Below are positions 53,721-64,000 of a stretch of DNA of 64,000 bases, one piece after another; position 1 is the stretch's first letter, and every line of letters starts with the position of its first letter. A program made the position numbers and the translations under genes. The notes under the pieces are model-generated. The model saw only the letters and a list, made by a program, of their open reading frames with translations. It searched no databases and was not told where the DNA came from. Source of the stretch: Buttiauxella sp. B2 (GTDB lineage: Bacteria; Pseudomonadota; Gammaproteobacteria; Enterobacterales; Enterobacteriaceae); contig NZ_VEXQ01000003.1 in the NCBI RefSeq assembly GCF_006376615.1, positions 186,001 to 250,000 on the forward strand, written 5' to 3'.

Positions 53721-54466
53721 GTTTTGTGGCAATAATTCCTGCTCGCTATGCTTCTACACGCTTGCCGGGCAAACCGCTAAAAGACATCAACGGTAAACCG
53801 ATGGTGGTACACGTTCTTGAACGTGCTCGTGAGTCGGGTGCTGAACGTATCATTGTTGCAACCGATCATGAAGATGTTGCACGTGCGGTTGAAGCTGCTG
53901 GCGGTGAAGTCTGTATGACCCGAGCCGATCATCATTCAGGCACAGAACGCCTTGCTGAAGTTATTGAAAAATATAATTTTAGCGATGATACCGTGATTGT
54001 GAATGTGCAAGGCGATGAACCGATGATCCCTCCGGTGATTATTCGTCAGGTTGCCAGCAATCTGGCGAATAGCCAGGCGGGTATGGCGACACTTGCTGTA
54101 CCAATCGACTCCGCTGAAGAAGCATTTAATCCGAATGCAGTAAAAGTGGTCATGGATGCACAGGGTTATGCGCTCTATTTTTCCCGTGCGACTATTCCAT
54201 GGGATAGAGACCGTTTTGCTCAGTCGCGTGAAACGATTGGTGATTCTCTTTTGCGTCACATTGGTATCTACGGTTACCGCGCAGGTTTCATCCGCCGTTA
54301 TGTGACCTGGGAACCAAGCCAGCTTGAACAAATCGAAATGCTCGAACAATTGCGCGTACTGTGGAATGGTGAAAAAATCCATGTTGCTGTCGCAAAAGAG
54401 ATCCCGAGTATTGGTGTTGATACACCAGAAGATTTGGAACGAGTACGAGAAGCGATGCGTTCGTAG
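53717..54466 (+). CDS. kdsB: CMP-KDO synthetase KdsB
   Basis: 3-deoxy-manno-octulosonate cytidylyltransferase, activating KDO for the LPS inner core. The 249 residues carry the nucleotide-binding [15 protein letters not shown] and [12 protein letters not shown] motifs. It overlaps ycaR by 4 bp (ATGA). Together with msbA and lpxK it makes this stretch an LPS synthesis cluster. A strong terminator follows. Confidence 0.98.
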   Translation: MSFVAIIPARYASTRLPGKPLKDINGKPMVVHVLERARESGAERIIVATDHEDVARAVEAAGGEVCMTRADHHSGTERLAEVIEKYNFSDDTVIVNVQGDEPMIPPVIIRQVASNLANSQAGMATLAVPIDSAEEAFNPNAVKVVMDAQGYALYFSRATIPWDRDRFAQSRETIGDSLLRHIGIYGYRAGFIRRYVTWEPSQLEQIEMLEQLRVLWNGEKIHVAVAKEIPSIGVDTPEDLERVREAMRS

Positions 54467-54491
54467 TAATTTGCGCATTCTCATTCTTTGA

Positions 54492-54517
54492 AAAACCGAT
54501 GCCCAGCATCGGTTTTT
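54492..54517 (+). terminator. Terminator after kdsB
   Basis: AACCGATGC-CCA-GCATCGGTT with six T, 28 bp after the kdsB stop. Confidence 0.92.
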
Positions 54518-54608
54518 TATTATCTGTACGCATATTGATCTGAGGTGATGACATCACGCGTTTGCAAGCTCATTATAAAAACACCTGTGTTGTAAGGGGT
54601 AATAAGCC

Positions 54609-55502
54609 ATGGAGTTGCTACGCAAGGAATTGAGTCATCTGCTGGGTGAAAAACTAAGCCGGATAGAGTGTATTAATGAACAGCCAAACTCCGCCTTGTG
54701 GTCGCTGTATGACAGTGACGGGAATGCGATGTCGTTACTGGCGAAAAGTTTTAGTACCCCAGGCATTGCTGCCCAGTTAGCCTGGAAAATGTCCATGCTG
54801 GCGCGTTCTGGCACAGTGCGTTTACCTGTGGTTTACGGTGTAGTGACTCATGATGATACGCCGGGGCCTGACGTGCTATTAATGGAGCGCTTGCGCGGAG
54901 TTCCAGTTGAAGCGCCAACCCGCACTCCAGAACGCTGGGAACAGCTCAAAGATCAAATCGTTGAAGGACTTCTCGCCTGGCATCGTGTCGATAGCCGCGG
55001 TTGTGTTGGCAACGTCGATAGCACGCAAGAAAATATATGGCCTTCATGGTATCGGCAGCGTGTTGAAACACTTTGGGCAACCCTCAATCAATACCCAAGC
55101 AATGGCCTGACCATGCAGGACAGGCGCATTCTGTTCCGTACTCGTGAATGTTTACCACGCTTGTTTGAAGATTTTAACGACAACTGTGTGCTGGTACATG
55201 GCAACTTCACACTCAGCAGTATGTTGAAAGACGGGCGCAGTGACCAATTGCTGGCAATGGTCAATCCTGGAATGACGCTGTGGGCGCCGCGAGAATATGA
55301 AATATTTCGCCTACATGAGCAAGGCCAGTCGGAAAGCCTGCTGTGGCATTACCTGCAACGAGCCCCTGTTGCAGAGTCGTTCTTGTGGCGGCGCTGGCTG
55401 TATGTGTTGTGGGATGGTGTAGCGCAACTAGTACAGACGGGTCGACTAAATCGGCCCGCCTTTGATATGGCAGCGAAAAACCTACTTCCCTGGATTTCCT
55501 GA
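54609..55502 (+). CDS. ycbJ: Kinase-like protein YcbJ, function unknown
   Basis: Aminoglycoside-phosphotransferase-fold (APH-like) protein with no assigned substrate. The 297 residues align over their full length with E. coli YcbJ. The N-lobe is seen around MSLLAKSF (possible lysine) and LLMERLRG (hinge). The catalytic loop reads H197-G198-N199-FTLSSML, with Asn instead of the usual catalytic Asp, and no DxD/DFG-like metal motif follows (MVNPGMTLW). It may be a pseudokinase. SD AAGGGG. Its last 21 bp overlap the 3' end of elyC on the other strand. Confidence 0.9.
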   Translation: MELLRKELSHLLGEKLSRIECINEQPNSALWSLYDSDGNAMSLLAKSFSTPGIAAQLAWKMSMLARSGTVRLPVVYGVVTHDDTPGPDVLLMERLRGVPVEAPTRTPERWEQLKDQIVEGLLAWHRVDSRGCVGNVDSTQENIWPSWYRQRVETLWATLNQYPSNGLTMQDRRILFRTRECLPRLFEDFNDNCVLVHGNFTLSSMLKDGRSDQLLAMVNPGMTLWAPREYEIFRLHEQGQSESLLWHYLQRAPVAESFLWRRWLYVLWDGVAQLVQTGRLNRPAFDMAAKNLLPWIS

Positions 55503-56258
55503 CAGACCTTTCAGCCACTGCCAGATACGGCCCAAGGTTTCATAACCAACACGATCGCTGTGCATTAACCAAACCGGTGATGGGATGATGCGTTCCCATG
55601 GGTTCAGCGGTGATTCAATCGCCAGTTGGTTAGCGGGGGCCGGTAGCGGATGCAACCCCGCGTTCTGGAAGAAAATCATCGCCCGTGGCAGATGAGATGC
55701 GGACGTCACCAATAAAAATGGCTGCTGACCAATGGCTTTTGCCACCGCAGCCGCTTCTTCCTCGGTATCTTTGGGTTCATCTAACGTGATTATCTGTGAG
55801 CGCGGAACCCCTAAACTTTCCGCAACTCGCGCACCAGCTTCAGCGGTACTCACCGGATTTGTCATCGCACGCGCGCCAGTGAATATCATTTTTGCCCCAG
55901 GATTCGTCTGCCACAAACGCACTCCTTCAGCTAGGCGTGGCAAGCTATTACTGATGAGATTGGAACTTGGTGCCCATTCCGGGTTCCATGTATAGCCACC
56001 GCCGAGCACCACTATGTAATCTACTTTCGTATCACCACGCCAGGTGGGATAAGTATCTTCGATGGGTTTAAGCATTTTGTCGGCGACCGGCTGCAAACTA
56101 ATCAGAAGCAAAACTAACCAACTCACGCTTAACAACGCTTTTGCGCTTCTTTGCCAACGGGTGAACCACAACAAGCAAAGTGCTGTGCCCATCATCAACA
56201 ATAAAAAAGGTAAGGGCAGTAGCAAACCACCGATAAATTTTTTCAGGATAAAAAGCAT
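55482..56258 (-). CDS. elyC: Envelope biogenesis factor ElyC (DUF218)
   Basis: Inner-membrane protein that supports peptidoglycan and enterobacterial common antigen/lipid-carrier homeostasis; loss causes lysis at low temperature in E. coli. The 258 residues have two N-terminal helices (about 10-60), then a DUF218 domain with VDYIVVLGGGYTWNP, TGARAMTNPVSTAEAGARVA in part, LDEPKDTEEEAAAV and TSASHLPRAMIFFQ. It converges on and overlaps ycbJ by 21 bp, and is divergent from cmoM. Confidence 0.95.
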   Translation of the reverse strand: MLFILKKFIGGLLLPLPFLLLMMGTALCLLWFTRWQRSAKALLSVSWLVLLLISLQPVADKMLKPIEDTYPTWRGDTKVDYIVVLGGGYTWNPEWAPSSNLISNSLPRLAEGVRLWQTNPGAKMIFTGARAMTNPVSTAEAGARVAESLGVPRSQIITLDEPKDTEEEAAAVAKAIGQQPFLLVTSASHLPRAMIFFQNAGLHPLPAPANQLAIESPLNPWERIIPSPVWLMHSDRVGYETLGRIWQWLKGLSGNPGK

Positions 56259-56390
56259 GAATTATGGGTCCTTTTTTAGCCATACAGCAGGTAAACGCTG
56301 GTGATATTACACCAGACGGGTTCATTCTTGGCTCGGCTGTGCCAAAATACCCACTTTCTCAGATGATCCTTTCCCCATGGAGCCGTACCC

Positions 56391-57179
56391 GTGCGTGACC
56401 GCAATTTTGACGACATTGCTGAGAAGTTCTCACGCAACATTTACGGTACAACTAAAGGACAACTCCGTCAGGCCATCTTATGGCAAGATCTTGACGTGTT
56501 GCTGTCCACCCTACCTGAAAAATTACGGGTTCTGGATGCCGGTGGTGGTGAAGGGCAAACCGCGTGCGGTCTTGCTGAACGCGGCCATGAAGTTCTGCTT
56601 TGTGATGTTTCTGCTGAGATGATTTCTCGTGCCCAAATCCAGGCCAGTGAGAAAGGTGTGAGCGATAACATGCATTTTGTACATTCTTCCGCCCAGGATA
56701 TTGGTCAACATTTGGAAAAGCCGGTTGATCTGATATTGTTTCACGCGGTGTTGGAGTGGGTCGTTGATCCAAAGTCCGTGCTCAAAACGTTATGGGATTG
56801 TCTGGCACCAGGCGGTGCTTTATCCCTGATGTTCTACAATGCTAACGGCTTGCTAATGCGGAACATGTTTGTCGGAAACTTCGAATACGTTCTTCAGGGC
56901 ATGAAAAAGAATAAACGCAAAACGCTTTCTCCTGACAATCCGCTGCAGCCAGAACAGGTGTATCACTGGCTGGAGCAAATTGGCTGGCAAATTACCGGGA
57001 AAACCGGTGTGCGAGTGTTCCACGATTACTTGCGTGATAAGCACAAACAACGCGATGGTTTTGACGATTTGCTTGAACTGGAAACGCGCTATTGCCGCCA
57101 GGAACCTTTTGTTAGCCTCGGCCGCTATATCCACGTAACCGCTATCAAGCCGCTTGAGCCAAGGAAAAATTATGAGTGA
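56391..57179 (+). CDS. cmoM: tRNA 5-carboxymethoxyuridine methyltransferase CmoM (SmtA)
   Basis: SAM-dependent enzyme making mcmo5U at wobble position 34 of several tRNAs. The 262 residues have the class I SAM motif [11 protein letters not shown] (47-57), and the N-terminus [20 protein letters not shown] is conserved. The start is GTG at 56391 and its SD is weak. It is the first gene of the cmoM-mukFEB operon and its stop overlaps the mukF start by 8 bp. Confidence 0.97.
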   Translation: MRDRNFDDIAEKFSRNIYGTTKGQLRQAILWQDLDVLLSTLPEKLRVLDAGGGEGQTACGLAERGHEVLLCDVSAEMISRAQIQASEKGVSDNMHFVHSSAQDIGQHLEKPVDLILFHAVLEWVVDPKSVLKTLWDCLAPGGALSLMFYNANGLLMRNMFVGNFEYVLQGMKKNKRKTLSPDNPLQPEQVYHWLEQIGWQITGKTGVRVFHDYLRDKHKQRDGFDDLLELETRYCRQEPFVSLGRYIHVTAIKPLEPRKNYE

Positions 57180-58494
57180 TGTTTCCCAGACAGTGCCGGA
57201 ACTGGTTGCCTGGGCCAGGAAAAATGACTATTCGATTTCGCTACCGACAGAGCGTTTGACGTTCTTGTTGGCGATCGCAACGTTAAATGGTGAGCGGCTC
57301 GACGGTGAAATGAGCGAAGGCGAATTGATTGACGCTTTCCGTCATGTGAGTGAAGGTTTTGACCAAACTAGCGAAACTATTAACGTTCGCGCCAATAACG
57401 CCATCAATGACATGGTGCGCCAGCGTTTGATCAACCGTTTTGTCAGCGAAATCAATGAAGGTAATGCTATATATCGTCTGACTCCACTCGGTATTGGCAT
57501 TACCGATTACTACATCCGTCAGCGTGAGTTTTCTACGCTGCGTTTATCTATGCAGCTATCGATTGTGGCTGGTGAACTTAAACGCGCCGCCGATTCGGCT
57601 GACGAAGGTGGTGATGAATTCCACTGGCACCGCAACGTTTTTGCACCGCTGAAATACTCCGTGGCCGAGATTTTTGACAGCATCGATCTCACCCAACGCA
57701 TCATGGATGAACACCAACAACAGGTTAAAGATGACATCGCGCAGTTGTTGAATAAAGACTGGCGCGCTGCTATTTCCAGCTGTGAAATGCTGTTGTCTGA
57801 AACCTCCGGCACCTTACGTGAGCTGCAAGACACCCTCGAGGCTGCTGGCGATAAACTCCAGGCAAACTTGTTACGCATTCAAGATTCTATTCTGGGGCGT
57901 GACGATCTGCACTTTGTTGACCGTCTGGTATTTGATCTGCAAAGCAAACTTGACCGTATTGTCAGTTGGGGCCAGCAAGCAATCGACTTGTGGATAGGCT
58001 ATGACCGCCACGTCCATAAATTCATTCGTACGGCTATCGACATGGATAAAAACCGTGTCTTTGCGCAGCGTTTGCGCATCTCAGTTCAGAATTATTTCGA
58101 TGCACCCTGGGCACTGACTTATGCCAACGCCGATCGCCTGCTGGATATGCGTGATGAAGAAATGACGCTGCGTGACGACGAAGTGATGGGCGAGCTGCCA
58201 AGCGATCTGGAATTCGAAGAATTTAATGAAATCCGCGAACAACTCGCAGTGATGATTGAAGCTGCACTTCAGGTCTACAAAACCAGACAAGTGCCGCTAG
58301 ATTTAGGCGTAGTAATGCGGGACTATTTGGCGCAATACCCACGCGCACGTCATTTCGACGTGGCGAGAATCGTAGTCGACCAGGCGGTACGTCTGGGTGT
58401 GGCTGAAGCAGACTTTACTGGCTTGCCGCCACAGTGGCAGGCAATTAACGATTACGGAGCCAAGGTACAGGCGCATGTCATCAACAAATATTGA
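57172..58494 (+). CDS. mukF: Chromosome partition protein MukF (kleisin)
   Basis: Kleisin of the MukBEF condensin, bridging MukB heads and binding MukE. The 440 residues have an N-terminal winged-helix dimer domain ([15 protein letters not shown]), a helical middle part and a C-terminal winged helix that binds the MukB cap. ATG at 57172 aligns with the E. coli start; the frame continues 6 codons upstream into cmoM. It overlaps mukE by 20 bp. Confidence 0.98.
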   Translation: MSDVSQTVPELVAWARKNDYSISLPTERLTFLLAIATLNGERLDGEMSEGELIDAFRHVSEGFDQTSETINVRANNAINDMVRQRLINRFVSEINEGNAIYRLTPLGIGITDYYIRQREFSTLRLSMQLSIVAGELKRAADSADEGGDEFHWHRNVFAPLKYSVAEIFDSIDLTQRIMDEHQQQVKDDIAQLLNKDWRAAISSCEMLLSETSGTLRELQDTLEAAGDKLQANLLRIQDSILGRDDLHFVDRLVFDLQSKLDRIVSWGQQAIDLWIGYDRHVHKFIRTAIDMDKNRVFAQRLRISVQNYFDAPWALTYANADRLLDMRDEEMTLRDDEVMGELPSDLEFEEFNEIREQLAVMIEAALQVYKTRQVPLDLGVVMRDYLAQYPRARHFDVARIVVDQAVRLGVAEADFTGLPPQWQAINDYGAKVQAHVINKY

Positions 58495-59191
58495 AAAAGT
58501 GATGCCAGTAAAACTGGCACAGGCGTTGGCCAATCCGTTATTTCCGGCGCTCGATAGCCAATTACGTTCCGGACGGCACGTTGGGCTCGATGAGCTGGAT
58601 AATCATGCCTATTTGATGGACTTCCAGGATGAACTGGAAGAGTTTTACACCCGTTACAACGTGGAGCTTATTCGCGCTCCGGAAGGTTTCTTCTATTTGC
58701 GTCCGCGCTCCACTACGCTGATTCCGCGCTCTGTGTTGTCTGAGCTGGACATGATGGTCGGTAAAATTCTTTGTTACCTCTATCTCAGCCCTGAGCGACT
58801 CGCGAATGAAGGCATCTTCACGCAGGCTGAACTCTACGATGAACTGTTGACGCTAGCAGATGAAAGCAAACTACTTAAGCTGGTAAACAATCGTTCCACA
58901 GGTTCAGATCTGGACCGTCAAAAGCTGCAAGAAAAAGTCCGCGCATCGTTAACCCGTTTAAGACGTTTGGGCATGATCTGGTTTATGGGCCACGACAGCA
59001 GCAAATTCCGCATAACCGAATCCGTGTTCCGCTTTGGTGCAGATGTGCGTGCCGGTGACGACGCGCGTGAAGCGCAATTACGCATGATCCGCGATGGAGA
59101 AGCGATGCCGGTAGAAACTCGTTTGCAACTCAATGATGAAACTGAAGAGTCGCAAGCTGCACAGGATAACGCGGAGGATGAACAGGAATGA
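58475..59191 (+). CDS. mukE: Chromosome partition protein MukE
   Basis: Kite-type winged-helix subunit that binds MukF and DNA in MukBEF. The 238 residues start [18 protein letters not shown], contain [19 protein letters not shown] and [20 protein letters not shown] (both conserved), and end in a variable acidic tail. The longer frame from 58397 reads into mukF and is not used. The stop overlaps the mukB start (ATGA). Confidence 0.98.
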   Translation: MSSTNIEKVMPVKLAQALANPLFPALDSQLRSGRHVGLDELDNHAYLMDFQDELEEFYTRYNVELIRAPEGFFYLRPRSTTLIPRSVLSELDMMVGKILCYLYLSPERLANEGIFTQAELYDELLTLADESKLLKLVNNRSTGSDLDRQKLQEKVRASLTRLRRLGMIWFMGHDSSKFRITESVFRFGADVRAGDDAREAQLRMIRDGEAMPVETRLQLNDETEESQAAQDNAEDEQE

Positions 59192-62100
59192 TTGAACGCG
59201 GAAAGTTTCGCTCACTAACGCTGATTAACTGGAATGGTTTCTTCGCGCGTACCTTTGATTTAGATGAATTAGTTACCACGCTTTCAGGTGGCAACGGTGC
59301 CGGTAAGTCCACCACCATGGCGGCGTTTGTTACCGCGCTTATTCCGGACTTAACGCTGTTGCACTTTCGTAATACCACCGAAGCAGGAGCGACATCAGGT
59401 TCACGCGACAAAGGTCTGCACGGGAAATTAAAAGCGGGTGTCTGTTACTCATTGTTGGATGTGGTTAACTCCCGTCACCAGCGTGTTGTGGTCGGTGTGC
59501 GTTTGCAACAAGTGGCTGGCCGTGACCGTAAAGTCGACATCAAACCGTTCGCCATTCAGGGTTTGCCGACGTCAATCCAGCCGACTCAATTACTGACGGA
59601 AACGCTGAACGAGCGCCAGGCTCGCGTACTGAGCCTGCAAGAGCTGAAAGATAAAGTTGAAGCCATCGAAGGCGTGCAGTTTAAACAGTTCAACTCGATT
59701 ACTGATTACCACTCGCTGATGTTTGATTTGGGTATTGTTGCACGCCGTCTACGCAGCGCCTCAGATCGTAGCAAGTACTATCGTCTTATCGAAGCCTCGC
59801 TGTACGGCGGGATTTCCAGTGCTATCACCCGTTCACTGCGCGACTATCTGTTGCCAGAAAACGGTGGCGTGCGTAAAGCCTTCCAGGATATGGAAGCGGC
59901 ATTACGCGAAAACCGCATGACGCTGGAAGCAATTCGCGTCACTCAGTCCGACCGTGACCTGTTCAAGCATTTGATTTCTGAAGCTACCAACTATGTGGCA
60001 GCGGATTACATGCGTCACGCCAACGAACGCCGTATCCATCTGGATAAAGCGCTCGAGTTCCGCCGTGAATTATTGACCAGCCGTAAACAACTGGCTGCAG
60101 AGCAATACAAACACGTAGAAATGGCACGTGAACTGGCAGAACACAGCGGTTCAGAAGGTGATCTGGAAACGGATTATCAGGCGGCAAGTGACCACTTGAA
60201 CCTGGTGCAAACGGCGATTCGCCAGCAGGAAAAAATCGAGCGTTACGAAGCAGACCTCGATGAACTGCAAATGCGCCTCGAAGAGCAAAATGAAATTGTT
60301 GCTGAAGCTTCTGAACAGCAAGAAGAGAACGAGGCCCGCGCTGAAGCTGCTGAACTGGAAGTGGATGAGCTGAAAAACCAGCTTGCCGATTACCAGCAAG
60401 CACTTGATGTGCAGCAGACCCGTGCCATTCAATACCAGCAAGCATTGCAGGCACTTGAGCGAGCAAGTTCACTGTGCCACCTGCCTGATCTAACCGTAGA
60501 AAGTGCGGAGGAATGGCTGGAAACATTCCAGGCAAAAGAGCAGGAAACAACAGAAAAACTGCTGACTCTGGAACAGAAAATGAGTGTTGCACAAACGGCG
60601 CATAGCCAGTTTGAGCACGCATACCAGCTGGTAACAGCAATCAGTGGGCCGGTCAGCCGCAGTGAAGCCTGGGAAGTTGCACGAGAATTATTACGTGACA
60701 GCAATAACCAGCGCCATCTGATGGATCAAGTGCAGCCGCTACGCTCCCGTCTCAATGAGCTTGAGCAACGCCTGCGCGAACAGCAAGAAGCTGAGCGTAT
60801 GCTCGCTGAGTTCTGCAAGCGCCAGGGCAAACACTTTGATCCTGAAGATCTGGAAGTGTTGCACGAGGAACTTTCTGAGCGCATCGCAACCTTGCAGCAG
60901 CGCGTTTCTGATGCAAGCGATCAACGTGCCAGTTTGCGCCAGGAACAAGAGCAGATTCAGGCGCAAACAAAACGCCTGCTACTGCGTGCGCCAATTTGGG
61001 TCGCAGCGCAGACCAGCCTTAATCAGCTGTGTGAACAAAGTCACGAGCAGTTTGAAAGCAGCCAGCATGTTACTGAATACATGCAGCAGTTACTTGAGCG
61101 TGAACGTGAAGTCACGGTTGAACGTGATGAAGTCGGCGCGCGTAAACGTGCCATTGACGAAGAAATTGAACGCCTGAGCCAACCTGGTGGTGCCGAAGAC
61201 CCACGGTTAAATGCGTTGGCTGAACGTTTTGGTGGCGTGCTGTTGTCAGAAATTTATGACGATATCAGCCTGGAAGATGCTCCGTATTTCTCGGCATTGT
61301 ATGGGCCATCGCGTCACGCCATTGTTGTGCCAGATTTATCGCTGGTTCGCGAGCAATTAGACAACCTGGAAGATTGTCCGGAAGACTTGTATCTGATTGA
61401 AGGAGACCCGTCTTCCTTCGATGATAGCGTGTTTACAGTTGAAGAACTGAATGCTGCAGTACTGGTGAAAACTGCCGAGCGCCAATGGCGTTATTCTCGC
61501 TTGCCAACATTGCCATTGTTTGGCCGTGCAGCACGTGAAAATCGCCTTGAAAACTTGCATGCCGAACGTGAGTCTCTGGCTGAGCGTTTCGCTACACTGT
61601 CGTTTGACGTACAGAAATCGCAGCGTTTGCACCAGGCATTTAGCCGTTTCATCGGCCAGCATTTGGGCGTGGCATTTGATAATGACCCAGAAGCGGAAAT
61701 TCGTCAGCTCAACACCCGCCGTGGCGAAGTTGAACGTGCGATTAGCAGCCATGAAAACGACAACCAGCAGCAGCGCCAGCAATATGAACAGGCCAAAGAC
61801 GGTGTTGACCAACTCAATCGCCTGTTGCCGCGAATCAGCTTGCTTAATGATGAAACACTGGCTGATCGTTGTGATGAAATTCGTGAACGTCTCGACGAAG
61901 CAGAAGAAGCCGCGCGTTTCCTACACCAGTTTGGTAACCCACTTGCGAAACTCGAAGCTGTGGCCTCGGTTTTGCAAAGCGACCCTGAGCAGTTTGAACA
62001 GCTAAAAGAAGATTATCAGTACGCACAACAAGTGCAGCGTGATGCGCGTCAGCAGGCGTTTGCCCTGACTGAGGTAGTGCAGCGCCGTGCGCACTTCAGT

Positions 62101-63633
62101 TACTCAGACTCTGCAGCAATGCTTGATGGTAACAGCGATTTAAATGAGAAATTGCGTAGCCGTCTGGAGCAAGCTGAAGCAGAACGTACACGTTCGCGTG
62201 AAGCATTACGCCAACATGCCCAGCAGCTGAGTCAGTTCAGCCAATTAATGGCATCGCTTAAAAGCTCCTTTGATACCAAAAAAGAGTTGTTAACCGATCT
62301 GCATAAAGAACTACAGGATATCGGCGTTCGTGCTGATATCGGTGCAGAAGAGCGTGCACGTGCGCGCCGTGATGAATTGCACGCCGCGCTGAGTAACAAC
62401 CGTTCTCGTCGTAATCAGCTTGAAAAAGCGCTGACATACTGCGAAGCAGAAATGAACAACCTCAACCGCAAACTGAAGCAACTTGAGCGCAGCTATTTCG
62501 AAATGCGTGAACATGTTGTGACGGCGAAAGCAGGCTGGTGTGCAGTGATGCGCATGGTGAAAGACAATGGCGTTGAGCGCCGTCTGCACCGCCGTGAACT
62601 GGCATACGTCACTGGGGATGAGCTGCGTTCTATCTCGGATAAAGCGTTGGGTGCGTTGCGACTGGCGGTGGCAGATAACGAACATCTTCGTGATGTATTG
62701 CGTATGTCAGAAGATCCAAAACGCCCTGAGCGCAAGATTCAGTTCTTCGTTGCGGTTTATCAGCATCTTCGCGAACGTATCCGTCAGGACATTATCCGTA
62801 CCGATGATCCGGTAGAAGCCATCGAGCAGATGGAAATTGAACTGGGTCGTCTGACGGAAGAACTGACCTCGCGTGAGCAAAAATTGGCAATCAGTTCGCG
62901 TAGCGTGGCGAATATCATTCGCAAGACTATTCAGCGTGAGCAAAACCGTATCCGTATGCTCAATCAGGGGCTGCAAAGCGTATCATTCGGTCAGGTGAAT
63001 AGTGTGCGTTTGAATGTGAACGTACGCGAAACACATGCGATGTTGCTGGATGTGCTTTCTGAACAACACGAGCAGCATCAGGATCTGTTTAACAGTAACC
63101 GCCTGAGCTTCTCGGAAGCGTTAGCGAAACTGTATCAACGCCTGAACCCGCAAATCGATATGGGCCAACGTACACCGCAAACCATTGGCGAAGAACTGCT
63201 GGATTACCGCAACTATCTCGAAATGGAAGTTGAAGTAAACCGCGGTTCAGATGGTTGGTTACGTGCGGAAAGTGGTGCGTTGTCTACCGGTGAGGCTATC
63301 GGTACCGGGATGTCGATTCTGGTGATGGTTGTTCAAAGCTGGGAAGAAGAATCCCGCCGACTGCGCGGCAAAGACATTTCCCCATGCCGTTTGCTCTTCC
63401 TCGATGAGGCGGCGCGACTGGATGCGAAGTCGATTGCGACGCTGTTTGAGCTGTGTGAACGCCTTGAAATGCAACTGATCATTGCAGCACCAGAGAACAT
63501 TAGTCCAGAAAAAGGCACTACCTATAAGCTGGTGCGTAAGGTTGTTCAGAACCATGAACACGTCCACGTTGTAGGACTCAGAGGCTTTGCGCCACCGCTT
63601 CCCGAGCCGGTGGCTGGCACAATCGATACGTAA
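59188..63633 (+). CDS. mukB: Chromosome partition protein MukB (SMC-like)
   Basis: Condensin ATPase that organises and helps segregate the chromosome and binds topoisomerase IV. The 1481 residues comprise an N-terminal head with Walker [10 protein letters not shown] (residues 34-42), long coiled coils (about 340-660 and 770-1110) rich in E, Q and R, a hinge between them, and a C-terminal head with the signature LSTGEAIG and Walker [12 protein letters not shown]. It is last in the cmoM-mukFEB operon and is followed by a terminator. Confidence 0.99.
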   Translation: MIERGKFRSLTLINWNGFFARTFDLDELVTTLSGGNGAGKSTTMAAFVTALIPDLTLLHFRNTTEAGATSGSRDKGLHGKLKAGVCYSLLDVVNSRHQRVVVGVRLQQVAGRDRKVDIKPFAIQGLPTSIQPTQLLTETLNERQARVLSLQELKDKVEAIEGVQFKQFNSITDYHSLMFDLGIVARRLRSASDRSKYYRLIEASLYGGISSAITRSLRDYLLPENGGVRKAFQDMEAALRENRMTLEAIRVTQSDRDLFKHLISEATNYVAADYMRHANERRIHLDKALEFRRELLTSRKQLAAEQYKHVEMARELAEHSGSEGDLETDYQAASDHLNLVQTAIRQQEKIERYEADLDELQMRLEEQNEIVAEASEQQEENEARAEAAELEVDELKNQLADYQQALDVQQTRAIQYQQALQALERASSLCHLPDLTVESAEEWLETFQAKEQETTEKLLTLEQKMSVAQTAHSQFEHAYQLVTAISGPVSRSEAWEVARELLRDSNNQRHLMDQVQPLRSRLNELEQRLREQQEAERMLAEFCKRQGKHFDPEDLEVLHEELSERIATLQQRVSDASDQRASLRQEQEQIQAQTKRLLLRAPIWVAAQTSLNQLCEQSHEQFESSQHVTEYMQQLLEREREVTVERDEVGARKRAIDEEIERLSQPGGAEDPRLNALAERFGGVLLSEIYDDISLEDAPYFSALYGPSRHAIVVPDLSLVREQLDNLEDCPEDLYLIEGDPSSFDDSVFTVEELNAAVLVKTAERQWRYSRLPTLPLFGRAARENRLENLHAERESLAERFATLSFDVQKSQRLHQAFSRFIGQHLGVAFDNDPEAEIRQLNTRRGEVERAISSHENDNQQQRQQYEQAKDGVDQLNRLLPRISLLNDETLADRCDEIRERLDEAEEAARFLHQFGNPLAKLEAVASVLQSDPEQFEQLKEDYQYAQQVQRDARQQAFALTEVVQRRAHFSYSDSAAMLDGNSDLNEKLRSRLEQAEAERTRSREALRQHAQQLSQFSQLMASLKSSFDTKKELLTDLHKELQDIGVRADIGAEERARARRDELHAALSNNRSRRNQLEKALTYCEAEMNNLNRKLKQLERSYFEMREHVVTAKAGWCAVMRMVKDNGVERRLHRRELAYVTGDELRSISDKALGALRLAVADNEHLRDVLRMSEDPKRPERKIQFFVAVYQHLRERIRQDIIRTDDPVEAIEQMEIELGRLTEELTSREQKLAISSRSVANIIRKTIQREQNRIRMLNQGLQSVSFGQVNSVRLNVNVRETHAMLLDVLSEQHEQHQDLFNSNRLSFSEALAKLYQRLNPQIDMGQRTPQTIGEELLDYRNYLEMEVEVNRGSDGWLRAESGALSTGEAIGTGMSILVMVVQSWEEESRRLRGKDISPCRLLFLDEAARLDAKSIATLFELCERLEMQLIIAAPENISPEKGTTYKLVRKVVQNHEHVHVVGLRGFAPPLPEPVAGTIDT

Positions 63634-63641
63634 TAATCATC

Positions 63642-63662
63642 GCGGGCTACGGCCCGCTTTTT
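63642..63662 (+). terminator. Terminator after mukB
   Basis: GCGGGC-TACG-GCCCGC with five T, 8 bp after the mukB stop. Confidence 0.92.
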
Positions 63663-63794
63663 GTTACGGAGAGATTTCTTAATCTTTAATATTATTTACA
63701 TTTATGCGGGCAAATAGTTTTTCCTGTTTATATACTGGTATTAAAACCCAGCGACAAATCTGGGTGAAATATAAAGTGAAAACAGGGGGCAGGG

Positions 63795-64000
63795 ATGTTG
63801 CTTACAAAATTGCATGGCTTTCGACTGTCAGGGCTTGGGTTTGGACTAGCACTAAGTTTCGCTCCACTGTTTATGGCGCAGGCCGATGAGCCCGCCATGG
63901 TTCCATCAGATAGCTCTGCGGTGAGTATTGAACCCAGCAGCTTACCAGACCAGCCATTACCACAATCTGCCGCTACCGCCGGCATGGTGGGGGTATTGCC
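63795..64000 (+). CDS. ldtD: L,D-transpeptidase LdtD (YcbB), N-terminal part only
   Basis: Periplasmic L,D-transpeptidase forming 3-3 crosslinks in peptidoglycan. Only about 68 residues are in the window: MLLTKLHGFRLSG, a hydrophobic signal segment ending near AQA, then a Pro/Ser-rich linker (DEPAMVPSDSSAV). The SD GGGGGCAGGG precedes the ATG. Assignment rests on the N-terminus (APLF.AQADEP as in E. coli) and on position after mukB. The catalytic domain lies beyond the right edge. Confidence 0.9.
   Translation, partial: MLLTKLHGFRLSGLGFGLALSFAPLFMAQADEPAMVPSDSSAVSIEPSSLPDQPLPQSAATAGMVGVL

Noticed and set aside
63704-63889. 61-codon frame overlapping the start of ldtD
   Set aside because: The ldtD frame from 63795 matches the known N-terminus and signal peptide; the other frame does not.

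Overview
The window is a contiguous piece of enterobacterial core chromosome. Almost every gene is a near-identical homologue of the Escherichia coli K-12 genes from hcr to ldtD (about 20-21 min), in the same order and orientation. Base composition looks close to half G+C by eye. Against K-12 as I remember it, the serW tRNA (clpA/infA gap), ycaC/ycaM/ycaN/ycaK (dmsC-pflA interval) and ycaL (aroA/cmk gap) are missing. This points to a non-Escherichia member of Enterobacteriaceae, possibly of the Buttiauxella/Kluyvera type, but the genus cannot be fixed from the sequence alone.

Layout. 1-4.4 kb, minus strand: hcr (cut by the left edge), hcp, lysO, aqpZ. 4.8-10.6 kb: ybjD and ybjX, convergent, then macAB. 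10.7-15.2 kb: cspD, the clpS-clpA pair, infA and aat; ClpS, ClpAP and Aat together form the N-degron pathway. 15.2-19.8 kb, minus strand: cydDC (thiol exporter needed for cytochrome bd) and trxB. 20.3-28.2 kb, plus strand: lrp, ftsK, lolA, rarA, serS. 28.5-38.1 kb: anaerobic energy genes dmsABC, the transporter gene ycaD, then pflA, pflB and focA on the minus strand. 38.5-41.1 kb: ycaO and ycaP. 41.2-47 kb: serC-aroA, cmk-rpsA, ihfB. 47.2-54.5 kb: a comEC-type gene (ycaI), msbA-lpxK, ycaQ, ycaR-kdsB, mostly envelope lipid A/KDO functions. 54.6-64 kb: ycbJ and elyC (convergent, overlapping), cmoM-mukF-mukE-mukB (tightly overlapping condensin operon), and the start of ldtD (cut by the right edge).

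Regulation can be read at several points. There is an FNR-type site, a -10 and a perfect NarL/NarP 7-2-7 site before dmsA; an FNR site before focA; NsrR- and FNR-like sites before hcp; an SOS box before ftsK; a CRP site before serC; and many clear intrinsic terminators.

I found no mobile element, prophage, CRISPR array, toxin-antitoxin pair or unfamiliar gene cluster, and no disrupted gene; only hcr and ldtD are incomplete, because of the window edges. I do not think the window holds an undescribed system. The items worth a second look are small: unassigned hairpins and palindromes, a degenerate kinase-like protein (YcbJ), a zinc-ribbon tail on YcaP, a Trm112-like protein (YcaR) near a tRNA methyltransferase, repeats in the FtsK linker, and gene absences relative to E. 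coli.
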